Of a DNA stretch of 64,000 nucleotides, positions 26,678-37,900 are shown piece after piece; within the stretch, counting starts at the first letter, position 1, and each line of letters opens with the position of its first letter. Both the position numbers and the translations under genes were made by a program. The DNA comes from Anseranas semipalmata (lineage: Eukaryota; Chordata; Aves; Anseriformes; Anseranatidae). Location: positions 10,004 to 74,003 of the forward strand of contig VXAA01000623.1 in the NCBI GenBank assembly GCA_013399115.1, read 5' to 3'. Below the pieces are notes generated by a model. It saw only the letters and a program-made list of their open reading frames with translations, had not been told where the DNA came from and did not search any database.

Positions 26678-26683
26678 TTTATT
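26678..26683 (-). terminator. NGFR: Candidate proximal poly(A) signal AATAAA
   Basis: Transcript-sense GATAATAAAGCACAGG lies about 80 nt downstream of the CR1 3' end. It could yield a 3' UTR about 1 kb shorter. No strong GT-rich element is obvious. Confidence 0.3.
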
Positions 26684-26761
26684 ATCTTCCAAAACACAGG
26701 GAGCAAAAGCTTTTAAAGGACTTGGGTGCTCAGTTCCCGTTGACATCGGCTCTGAGCCCTT

Positions 26762-26980
26762 CCACAGAATCCCAGAATGGCTGAGGTTGGCAGGGACATC
26801 TGGGTCCATCTGGTCCAGCCCCTGTCCCAGGGGGGCCACCCAGAGCAGGGTGCCCAGGACCACGTCCAGGTGGCTTTTGGAGCTCTCCAAGGATGGAGAC
26901 TCCACAGCCTCTCTGGGCAACCAGTTCCAGTGCTCCATCACCTACACGGTACAGAACTGCATCCTGATGTTCAGATGGAA
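26762..26980 (-). mobile_element. 5'-truncated CR1 LINE fragment (3' end)
   Basis: The plus strand reads CACAGAATCCCAGAATGG at 26763, the reverse complement of the CR1 3'-terminal CATTCTGTGATTCT-type repeat. It continues with the familiar CR1 tail: GGCAGGGACATCTGGGTCCA, CCAGAGCAGGGTGCCCAGG, AGGATGGAGACTCCACAGCC, TCTCTGGGCAACCAGTTCCA, and ends after GATGTTCAGATGGAA. Only about 220 bp of the 3' end remains. The element is in minus orientation, the same as NGFR, and has no coding capacity. Confidence 0.9.
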
Positions 26981-28613
26981 ACAGCCTGCAAAGCACAGAG
27001 CTCTCCCTGCAACAACCTGGTGCTCCACCAGGCATGGCAAAATCCCTCAGTTTTCCCAAGTTTCTCACGGACCTTCTGCAATGATTTTTGGAGCGTGCAT
27101 GTGCGCGTTTCCCCGTGTTCTCCATTGAGTCTTTAAGGCCAGAGATGAGGTGGGAAAGAGGATGCGGCTGCAAGAGGAAAGCTCAGCCTGCAGGTGGGAA
27201 GCGTGAGCAAGCAGCCCGTGGTGCAGAGGGGCTGGCACAGGTGCCATCACCCCCGTCACACGTAGACACATCAAATAAAACAACACTATTATTTACAAGT
27301 CTTGCTTAGCTCCTTAAAGAGGGAAGGAAAATCACCTTCTGCACTCAGTAAAGTTTCTGGCTGAAGCAGGAGGCTAATGGCAAGTCTGGAGACTCAGATG
27401 TACCTGGCACCCACGCTGTGCATGAGCTCACCTTGCAGTCTTTGCTCTGCAAAAAGCCTCCAGGTGAGAAATGTCAGACCTGCCCCATTTTGGGGACATC
27501 CTCCAGGACCGTGCTGGCCGGTGGCAGCTCAAGAGGAAAAGCCTGGGCTGTTCACTGGCAGCTGCTCCTCCTGCAGCATCACCCGGTGCTGGAGGGGAGC
27601 TGATGTGCAAGCAGGAGGGTTGGGACCCCAATGTCATGGGCGCAGGGCTGGCGTGGGGCCCTGGGGAGGAGCTGCCCCCCCCAGCTTCCAGCCCTGCACA
27701 AGGAGGACAGTGCAGTCGCACCAGGGCGGCTTCACTCCTGGATCAGTGCAGCGTGGGGATGCCAGAATTCGTACCAAGGGGAGGATGAGCAAAGCCCTTT
27801 TGTCGCATCCCCGCTGCAGGCAGGCACTTTTTCAGCCCTTTAGACTTTCAGGGTTCCCCCCCATGGAGATCCAGCATGCCTGGCACTGGCATGGAAGTGG
27901 TAGCACCCGGATGCCTGCTCCCCTTGGGGCTCTCCCTAACATTCGGTGGCTGTTCCCCACCGAGGCCAAAAGCTGCCAGCCCTTAGGAGCATGCATGGGG
28001 GCTGCACGCCCCAAGTTTCACAGTGTAGGTTGGGCTGCTGGAAGCCAAGTCCTTTCCCCCAGCCCACCCCCCTGGCACAGCCCAGCCGTGGGAGCAGCCC
28101 CCTCCCCAAATACCGCTGCAACAGCTCCACTTCTTTGTGCCCAGCCCTGCCATTTGCTTGCAGTTTGGGGGAAGCAGCTGAATTTTAGGGCATCAGAGGG
28201 GAGCCGAAGATAACAGCAGCGTGGGCCAAGGAGGAAGGGTGGGAGGGAGAGGAGACCTGGAGCCCCAAGGAGGATGGGGAAGGGGCTGGAAGAAGAGAGG
28301 GGAGGAGAGACCTGAGAGTGGTGCTTGTCCCTGCGCTCGCTCGCCCACCCACCCTCGAGGATGCTCCGGCAGCAGGTATGGAGCAGGACCGAGCCCGGCT
28401 GGGTTACGGGCTGCCGGGGGGAGGCGGTGGTGGGAGGGGGCGATACCGAAAACAGGAGCTCAGTGCATAGAGGGCTGTAAAATGGGGGGGCCCGGGGAGC
28501 CCTCGCTTCCTTCCCACCCTCCTCTCTGGGGGTCTCAGTGCCAGGGAGGGGAGAGGCAAGGGGGTGGCCGGGCAAGGGGACCCCGGCAGCGCCTCTCCCT
28601 CCCGGGCCGCCCT

Positions 28614-28915
28614 TCACACGGGCGAGGTGGCGGTGGACTCGCTGTACAAGCTCTCGGCGATGTCCCCGCGCTGGATCTTCCGCAGGGCCACCAGGAGGGC
28701 GTCGAGGGTGGCCGTCTCCTTGGATGACCAGTCGGCCAGGAGGGCGCGGGCGGGCGATTCCTCCCGCGTGAAGGAGTCAATGAGGTCCTCTTTGTAGCCC
28801 AGCTCCCCGGCCAGCTGCCTCCACGTCTCCTCCGCCGAGCTGCTCAGCAGCTTCTCCACCTCCTCCTGCTTGCTGGGCGGCAGGTTGGCGTACAGGCTCC
28901 CGTCTCCCTTGGGTG
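28614..28915 (-). CDS. NGFR: NGFR exon 6: death domain, C-terminus and stop
   Basis: The coding part is 302 nt: the last two bases of codon 317 (Ala), residues 318-416, and TGA at 28616..28614. The death domain spans about 332-409, with landmarks EEVEKLL (334-340), TWRQLAGELGY (347-357), DSFTREESPARALLADW (363-379) and TLDALLVALRKI (386-397). The tail ESTATSPV ends in a PDZ-ligand-like SPV, a family hallmark. The acceptor is cccttcccag. The domain has no catalytic activity; it recruits adaptors for JNK, NF-kB and apoptotic signalling. Confidence 0.98.
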
Positions 28916-31900
28916 CTGGGAAGGGCAAAGGGGCATTAAGGCGCTGTGATGCTGTGTCCCTGCCCACCCTGTGGTCCCCGGCTCACCCTACCTGGCCCCT
29001 GCGTGCTCTGGCTGGGCGGCTGCTGGTCATGCAGGCTCTGGCTGTCCACCGAGATGCCGCTGTCGCTGTGCAGCTTCTCCCCCTCCGGGGATGGCGTCTG
29101 GTTCACCGGGCGGTTGTTGGCCCCTTGCTTGTTCTGCTTGCAGCTGTTCCACCTGCATGGAGAGGAGAGGGAAGGTGGCAGCTGGTGGCACTGTCCCCCC
29201 TCCCCAGGTCAGCATCCCCTGTGTGGCACCCCTTGCTTTGGGAGCAGGTTCATTGCTTTGTCCCCTGCTTGGAACCATTTTCCCGAGGAGAAGTGTTTCT
29301 CCTGCAACCTCTGGCTCAACCTCTCCGGCAGCTGGATCAGTTTAAATCAGCACAGAGCAGCTCTGCTTTTTGCAGCTGCCCGGCTCCTGAGCTTTGCAAG
29401 GGACCAGGACAGGGCTCCCTTCGGCACAGACCCGCTACAGAAAGGCAGCTGCTGGCCGGCGTGCACGTGTGTGCCTGCGCTCCTGGAGCATGCGGGGCTG
29501 CGTGTGGGTCCCAATGTGCAGTGCTGCGCCCACATGAAAGTGCAGCTGTGGCTTCAGAAGGGTGCACGCGCCCACGTCTCTGCCTTCTCGTGGGTGCTGC
29601 ATGTGATGCTGCGTGCCCTTTGGGGCTGGACCAGGGCCACCGGTGAGCCCATGGGCCGTGGTGGGGACTGGGATGCACATGGGGCAGATGAGCTGCAGGC
29701 TCTCATCTGGGCAGCACGTGCAGAGCCGGGTGGATGCATGAGCCTGGGCTGAGGTCCCAGCAGGGAGGTGATGCTGGGGGGACACGGCCCCCTCAGGGGG
29801 CCCCCATCCTTGGGGTGCACAGGGAGCAGCTGAGCCAGCCGTGACCTGCACGGGGCCAGGTGCACGCCCAAGGATGAGCTGCTGAGCGTGATCAGCCACG
29901 ACGGCCGCCTGCGGCATGCCCAGGCAAGTGGGGGAACATGCAAGGGGGTGTTTGTGATGGGGGCAGTGGGGGGCCACGGCATGCACCCGCATCCTGCTGC
30001 ATTCTCCCTCTTTCACCTCCTCAACTGCCTTATTTCTCATGCATTTTTGGAAAACCAGCTCTTGCCCACACACCCTGTTCCCCTCCCCTGTTTTGCAGCA
30101 CTGTTGGTGACTGCTCCAAATGCAGGATGTCCGGGGGGGGGGGCACAGGCTGCTTCCCACTACTCAACTCCCTTCTCCTCTGACACAAACGCGTGGCTCT
30201 GCCTTGGTTCTTTACCTTTTGAAGGCGATGTAAGCCACCAGCCCCACCACCACGGCTGCCAGGATGGAGCAATAGACAGGGATGAGGTTGTCGGCGGTGC
30301 CGCGGCTCACGACGGGCTGCGAGCTGCCCATGATGGTGGTGACGGTGTCTGCCAGGGTGCTGGCCATCACCTCGGTGTTGAAGGGGTCCCTGGTGACGGG
30401 CTCGGGGCTGTCGGAGCCTGCCAGGGATGGTGTGTGGGTTGTCCAGCGAGGGTGGAGGTCTGCCAGGAGGGGAAAAGCAAGAAGGGTTAGCCACATACCT
30501 GGCGGTGTCTTGTAACGGCTCTGGCACAGCCCCTTGTCCCCAAGCTTGTCCTTGCAAGCCATCCATTTCTGGGTCCCTAGTCTCCCTGGGCCCCAAGACA
30601 AGCTGAAGCTGTCTCCTGTTCCAAATGGCTGATGGTGCCTGGTCGTGGCTGTGCTGCTTGGACACAGCTTTGAAGGCTTTCCTTTCCCAGCACTGGGTTT
30701 GCTCAAGTTCTCCCCATTCAGCAAGGGAGAAACCACGTATGTGTGTGTCCCGGTGCTTATGGGTATCCAGCCTAGCACAAGCAGGGTTTATCCCCACTGA
30801 GGTTTTGCTCCAGCCCTGGTACCAGAACGGAAAAGCAGCTCTTTCCCCAGACATGCAAGCCTGCTGACTGAGCCCCAGGCTCCTATCACTGGTCCCATAG
30901 AGCTGATATAGGATTTAGTCCCTGGGATGTGGCCCCATCTGCCTCTCATCTACTGCACATCTGCACCGAGACCTGTGTAAGGCAAAGCAGCTGCCTCTGC
31001 AGCTTGCACGGAGCCAGGTCTGCCCGGGTTCATCTGCTGCCAGCAGCACCGGAGCCTGGATTCATCCCCCTGGAAAGGAGCAGGAAGGGGGGAACCCTCA
31101 CTTGTCCCCTTCCCCTGGCCCCTGCCTGCTGGGTGCACCCTGCCAGCCCAGCCCCCATCTGGGAGTGACCCCGTTCCCACCCATACGTCCGCACCCAGAT
31201 GTGTCTCATGGAGCGGATGGGTGTGTCTCGTCTTGCACCTGGAAGCGCTCTCACCTGTGGCTGCCCAAAGCCCCCCTTGGAGGCTGCCTCCCCCCAGACC
31301 TGCCCGTCTGGCTCTCCAGGGGCTTTCCCTGTGCCCATCGGCAGCCTCCAGGCGAGCCCGTGGGGCTGTGTCCCCGCTGTGCCACACTGGGGCTGTGCCA
31401 CATCCCCAGCCCCAGGCAGTTTGCAAGCTCAGGGCTGGAGCAAGCCCCAACCACCCCTCCTGGGCGCAGCCCAATTCCTGCTCTCAGGTGAACCAGTTCC
31501 TGCGCAGTCAGAGACAAACAACCCGGTGCAATACCCAGCCTGGCGGTTACAGCTCTCGCACCCTGAGCTCTCCAGCACTGCCGCAGCATGGGGGACACGC
31601 TTTGCTCTGCCCGCTGGCTGTCCCCGGGTGGGAAGGAAGCCGTGGCGCAGTGCCGGCAGCTCCCTGTGCCATCCCTCCCAGCCACGGCCCCCAGCCGGAT
31701 CCCGCTGCCCTTTCAGAGCGGCGCTTCGGTGGCCGGCATGGCCGTATCCGGCGGGGCCCCGCTGGCGGCTAACAAAGCTCACCCTGTGCTCCTTGACTTA
31801 TGGCTCCATTTACTCGACCCCTTCAAGGGATCAGCCAAAGGGAGCTGCGCTGGCCGCCGCCTTGTGCTGTGAATCAGTGGCGGCCGGGACAAAGCCCCTT

Positions 31901-34900
31901 TCTCAGCTGCTATGCTCGGGGCAGGGAACTGTGCTGCTGCTGCCAAAAAGCAGCTGGGACAGCCCTGGTGCCAGCCCCCCCCCCAAAACAGCCCCTGCTG
32001 GGGGCTGCGCATGGCATGGGGCAGCATGGCCAGGGCTGCTCCGCTGAATGGTGCTCTCCCTGCGCACCAAACCCTCCTGGGCTGTGGGGCTGGCTGCTCC
32101 CCAGCTCTTTTTGAGGGCAGCAGCAGTTAATTCCCAACAGAAACCCATCAGCTGCCAAATTCCCTTTTGATGAAGACTCTGGTGACAGTGAAAGCAGCAT
32201 CCGAGGCTGCTGAACCTCTTGGCTGAGCGTTTGCAAGGGAGATGAGGGCCCGCAGCAAGTGCTGTCTTGTTAGGAAGCTGCAGTTGAAATGTCCAAGGGG
32301 TGGGGGTCTCAGCTAGACACTGGGTCCTCTCTTCTCCTCCACCCCTGGAGCCCTGCACCCACCTCCCCATTGCTGTGGTGCAAAGGGAAACTAAGGCACG
32401 TAGCGTTACGGATGTCTGTGCTTGCACCACGAGCCCCAGCGAGCCCTGCTCTCCCCTCTGCAATGGAACAGGCAGCGTTACCTCTGCATTCGGCATCGGA
32501 GGTGGCCGTGCACTCCTTCACCATGACCTCGTTCTCCTCGCAGATGGTGCAGGGCAGGCAGGGGTCCACAAAGTTGGCCTCATCGGAGAAGGTGCCCTCG
32601 GGGCACTCCTCGCAGACCGTGTCCTGCGAGTCCCTGCAGGGGAACATGAGGCCGAAGCCCACCTCGCAGATCCTGCACTCCTTGCAGCTCCCGCTCAGCT
32701 CATCCTGGTAGTAGCCGTAGGCGCAGCGGCACACGGCGTCGTCCGACTCCACGCAGGGCGCGGACATGCTCTGCAGCCCCACGCACTGCGTGCACGGCTT
32801 GCACGGCTCCGTGGCACTCACCGTGTCCGAGTAGGTCACGCCTGGGGAGGGGAGACAGAGGGTGGGGTGAGCAGGGGGCCAGTGGGGTGTCCCCATCCCC
32901 GCTGGCCGCTTTGCACCTTGGTGTTCGCTTTGCTGCAGCCCCCAGCTCCTATCCCCAGCTTGTGCCGGGGGAGCTGGGTTTGTGCAGGGGCTGCAGGATG
33001 GGACCAGCACTCTTCATCATTTTCCTCCTCCTCTGAGACATGGGGAGAGTTTTCCCCACTGCAGCCCCGCAAAACCACTGAGCCCCCTCCAGCCCCTGGC
33101 AACTCCATGGGCTCTCCCTGCCCATTCCCTTTCCATTAACAGCAAACCCTTTTTTTCAGCAATGCTCCATGCTAAGTGGGGGATCCAGCCACTAACTCAG
33201 GTCCCTTGAGCTCCTGCAGCCTGCACAGACCTTGCTGCCACCCTCAGCACGCCCATCCCAGCTGTGACCGTGTGCTCAGTGCCCGTGTCCCTGAGCGAGC
33301 ATCCCTGCCCACAGCCAGAGCACAGTCCCCATTTCCGACCTCCGGATGGTCCCCGTGGCCTGCACTGGCACCCTGCAGACATCGCATCCCCAAAGCTTTC
33401 TGCTCTGCATCCTGCCTGTGGGGTCCCTGGGGGCATTGCTGCCCTGTGCCCCCCCCCGCTTTGGCCTCATGCTCCCCACCGGGGAGGCCGGGGGATGCAG
33501 GAGGTGATGCGAACAGGAGGCTACAACACTAATTGCTGACTCTCCTCTGACCCCGGGGCTCCTTGCTCTCCAGTTTCACCCCGCAGGATTGACTCTGCTG
33601 GGTAAATCAATACCCTCCCAAAGCCCGCCGAGCCGCCCCCGCACCCCCTCCCTCCCCTGCATGGTCCCCAAGGTGTTTGAGGTTATTTTTAGCCCAGGAA
33701 GCCAGGATCAGTGCCTGTCCTGGAGGGCACAGTTGCTCTCCCGCTGTCGTGCGCTTCGGAGCGATTTCCCCATAGCCCATGCTGCTGAAACGTGGGGGGG
33801 AAGTCCAATCCTCCACCTCCTCCATGGAGAAGGTGTTGGGGGGATCAGGTGCAATCCCTCCGCCAGCCCCGCTCCTTGGGAAGGCAAAACATTCACATAT
33901 CTATCTTTAATTAGGAGGTGGTGATTTCCTCCGGAGTGACGGGGTCCGAGGGCTGCGTACCTGCCCTGCACTGACAAAACCTTCCAGCATGGCCTCCCGG
34001 CACCTTTGGTGGCCTCCAGCTTCCCTGGGTGGCCCATGGGATTCTGAGCCTCCGGGTAGGGCTGCTCTGGTGCCTCGGCTTTGACTGCTTTCAAGATAGA
34101 GGGGAAGGGAGAGCCCTGAGACACTGGTGATGGGCAGGGGCAGCTCACCCGCTGTAGCCCAAGGACAGGGGCACCGAGCCGGCACCGGGATGTCACAGGG
34201 CTGAGAAAGGTTCCCAGAAGCCATTCTCCTTTGGGGACAGCGTCTTCTGCATCAACCACCTCGCGTTGAGTCACACACCACCATTTCACGTGCAAGCATG
34301 CCAAAGCCAGCAAACACAGCTAATGGCAGGGGTGCCCCGGGTGGGCGAGCANGCAGCCCCTGCCCTGCCGAGCAGAGGCAGAGCCGCGCTGGGTCGGCTG
34401 CCGGCGTGCACAGCTCCCATTAACCTGGGCTCATCCCTTGCATTATTCTGAATTATTGATAGGCACCATTAGACCGGGGAAGTGGCCAGGAAAGGCATAC
34501 GGCTGAGTGGGCACATTTTCAGTGGCAGCAAGGTATCCGAGCTGAGCAATTACAGCTGAGATTCAAACAGGGCCCCCTCCCTCCCACAGTGATGAAGGCT
34601 GGCGAGGGGGATAAATAAATCATGAGGCAGCCATTGGGAGGGCTGGCAAGGGCGGGGNGCCATTTGGGCGGATGCAGGGACCGTCGCTTCCAGGCTTTGA
34701 CAGGGGTGGTGCTTTGATTGTAGCAAATTATTTGCAAAACTATTTAGCCAGTGAATCGGGGAGATGTCCAAGGCGAAGCCTCGGATGGAGGCAGCCTGGG
34801 GTGGAGGTGGGGATTTTGCGGCCGAGGGCCGTGCCCACGTTTCTCCCCTCACTTGGCAGCCAGGGCACTCTGCGGGGAAGGGGCTGCCTGCACAGCACCC

Positions 34901-37900
34901 ATGGGGTCTTTGGGAGCCTGGGCTGGGGGAGAAGGGTGGGAGCAGCTCCTCAAAGAATTCACCCTCCTACAGAACCTGCACCCCAGTGCCCATCCATCAC
35001 CCCCATCCAGCAGCTCCCAGCTGATGAATTTTTGGGGATTAGCCCCTGCTGGCATTAACAATGACTGACTACAGCTGGGGCAGGGCTGGGGGTATAAAGC
35101 AGGGAAGTTTGCAGTGATACTGCCTGCCTTTTATTTGTGGCTCTTGGGTTTGTTTGCTGTTTCTATTTGATGTGATAAGGGGCCACGTTGTCCCCTTGCT
35201 GCTGCTTCCCACCAGGGTGGTAGAAGCCTGATCCTGCCCTGGGGTTTACACCATGATGCTGTTGCAGCCCTGCTGTGTGGTTGGGTGAGTGAGGAACATG
35301 CTGTGGTGTAGATGCTTGCAAGCAGGGGGTTGTAGAGGTGTGAACCGTTGGGGTGGGAGGCAGATGGAGGGCTGTGGGGGAAATTGAGGCACAGAAGGAG
35401 TGCCAGGAGCAGCCTGCCTTGCTGGCCTGTTGGCATCAAAGCCAAGCAAGTGCTATGCTGGGAGTGTTTGCTCCTGTCTGCTCTCATCCCTGCAGCGATG
35501 GAGGAAGGGGCCAGACCTTTTTGTCCTAGTGCTTTCCAGCTCAGTTCCCCAATCCAACAGAGCTGGTGCCAGAGGTTAACCCTGCTGCAAGAACACAAAT
35601 GCTGGGCTGGGCAGGGCGAGCTGGGGCGCGAACCAGAGCAGCGGCACTCACACATACAGCCACCAACACCCGTGCCCTGGCTGACGCACCCAGGTCCTGG
35701 TCTCTCTGTAACCTCTGCATCCAATATCCTCTAGGGAGGGTGGAAACTCCCTTCCTCCCCCAGTTCCCAGAAAGAAGGTGGGAAGTAAGCCATCTCCCAG
35801 CCTGGAAATGCAGGGGGTTACGGGAAATGATCCCATCGGAGCATCTCTGGCAACACAAAGCAACCCTTCCATGCCCTCTGGATTTGCAGCCCTGTATCCT
35901 GGGAGCAGGGCTGGGGCCAGAAGCAGCAAGTGAGCCCACCCCAAGGTTGCAGCCGGTAGGTTGCAGCCCCCCCAGTTGCTCAGAGGGCGAGCGTTGTTCA
36001 TTGATTTTGCAGGAAGGCAGAGGTATTTTTAGCACTGCCCTGACACTGCTCTGTGCTGGTGCTGCTCTGGTTATAGGGCTTCTTCCCCACTGGTCTCTGC
36101 CTCTTTTTTTTTTTTTTTTTTTTTCCTCTCCCCCATGGCTGTGCTCTGCCCCTTCCCCCTCTCAAATCACATCTCCAGAGCAATCTGGGCTTGGCTGGCA
36201 CAGATTCTCCTACAAATACTTGTCCCCAGGTCTTCAAAGGGTTTACAGCAGTAAATTTGAAGGGAGATTGCTTATGCCTATCATGGCACTGTTTAAACAG
36301 TAATAGTTGGACTACTTCATCTGTAAGCATTTAACCAGCTCCCCAGCACATATCTCCGACAGACATTTATGAAGCATTTGACATAGGCAATGTGCCTGGA
36401 GTTAGCCAGCAGAAAACTTCACCCCCTCTTTTGGGGACCTATGTGATTTGCTTCTCCCTCCCCCAGCTTGCCTTTATTTTGCAGCCTTTACAAGGTAAAA
36501 ACAGCAATAATACTGGTGGCTCACTGGGAGACGTCCCTGTGGCTGGACTGGAGACCAATGTGCTGTCAGTGTGGGCAGGGGAAAGTTTTGGAGGCAAATG
36601 CTGGCCAGGGAGACACCGAGAGCAACAGTGCACTGGAAGTAGATCTGCAAATGTGCCTAGCATCAATGGGTCCCCAAATGGGACAGCTGCTCTATCTGTG
36701 TCTGGGATTTGCTCGGCGCATGTCTAGTGGCCTGGGGGAAATTCTGGAATTAACGCTGACGTTTGGGTGTGTTTGCGCAGAAGCTGGTGGCTGTGCACTG
36801 AGAGACTGAAGCAAACAGCGCAAACGGCATCCACGCAACTCTTCCAGGAGGATGCACGCGGGGAGGACCCAGGTGCCCGCTTGTGGTCCCCAAAGCCTCT
36901 CTGTGCCTGGCACGCTTCATGGAGGGGAGCAGGTACTCACTGTCCAGGCAGGGCTCGCAGACGGTCTGGTTGACCCCGCAGGGCTGCACCACGCCCTCGC
37001 CCAGGTTGCAGGCTTTGCAGCACTCCCCGCTCGTCGTGTACATCTTGGTGAAGCACTTGTCCTTGGAGCCCCAGGCGGGTCCCTGGGAGAGAAAACAGAG
37101 CTGGGAGGTGACTCTCGGTACGGGACTTCCCCCTGCAAGGGTTGGCAGAGAAACGCGTCGCATCCAGGTAGGGTTGTGCTCTGGGGTGGACACCCAATGT
37201 CTGGGCTAATGGGGAATCGTGTATTAAATGCAGGTCCTGAGAGAAAGGAGAGTTAAATGATTTTCCTACGCAAAATTCACTCATTTGGAGAGCCCCTGCA
37301 AAGTGCTGCTGATGGAGGGTGGCAATGACAGCCCGGGGCTGGTGGGTATTTGGGGGATGCAGGGTTACAGCACTGTTTGTCCTCATCTCTCACCTGAGCC
37401 TTTCCCTCTAAGGATGCTGTGCCATCCTGAAGGTCTCAGCCCTTCCCTGCCGGTGGGAAGCAGGGCATTGCCCACAGGCTGGCAGCGGGGAGACCTGTCA
37501 GCCCTGATGCAGCATCTGGAAAGCTGGGGTCCCAGCTCTGCACCATGCTGTTGCTGAACATCACGATTGGAAATCAGATCCCACAATGGAAATGAAGACT
37601 TTGAAAGGAGCATGGAGAGCTTCAGCTGTCTAATGGGAGTAAGTGTATTTGCTTATAAAACCTGTCATCACATCTGGAAGCAATAAAAGTGCCATGAGCA
37701 GTGCAGTTGGAGCCGTTCTACACATGCACTTTGCAGCATAGGAGCAGTGATGGCTGGGCTGCAGGTCAGACACTGGGAATGGGGCAATGGGATGGCTCAG
37801 TGTGGGGCAATGCTCAGAGCTTCCCAATCCCAGCTGGGGCCACCTGAAGTGACAGCCACAGCAGCTGCTGTGACAATCCAGGGTGATGGTGGCTGCCCTC

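Larger units (their letters stand above)
25678..28613 (-). other. NGFR: NGFR 3' UTR (predicted, about 2.9 kb)
   Basis: No stop-free conserved coding sequence follows the TGA at 28616..28614. The first well-placed poly(A) signal near AT-rich, UTR-like sequence is AATAAA at 25698..25693, which would make the UTR about 2.9 kb, a size compatible with the long 3' UTR of vertebrate NGFR mRNAs. The interval contains a sense-oriented CR1 fragment (26980..26762), a candidate proximal AATAAA (26683..26678) and an A-rich tract (26022..25993 in transcript sense). The end point is inferred, not proven. Confidence 0.6.

Noticed and set aside
26777..27136. Open frame across the CR1 fragment
   Set aside because: It is on the antisense strand of the CR1 3' end, which is non-coding.
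27377..28213. 278-codon plus-strand open frame antisense to the NGFR 3' UTR
   Set aside because: No domain or protein-like character and no promoter or splice context.
28614..28967. Open frame with an upstream Met that reads through intron 5 into the death domain
   Set aside because: The acceptor at 28917..28916 and the match to exon 5 show that the first 17 codons are intronic.
31199..32047. 282-codon plus-strand open frame in NGFR intron 3
   Set aside because: Low-complexity composition, no recognisable domain, and explained by GC content.
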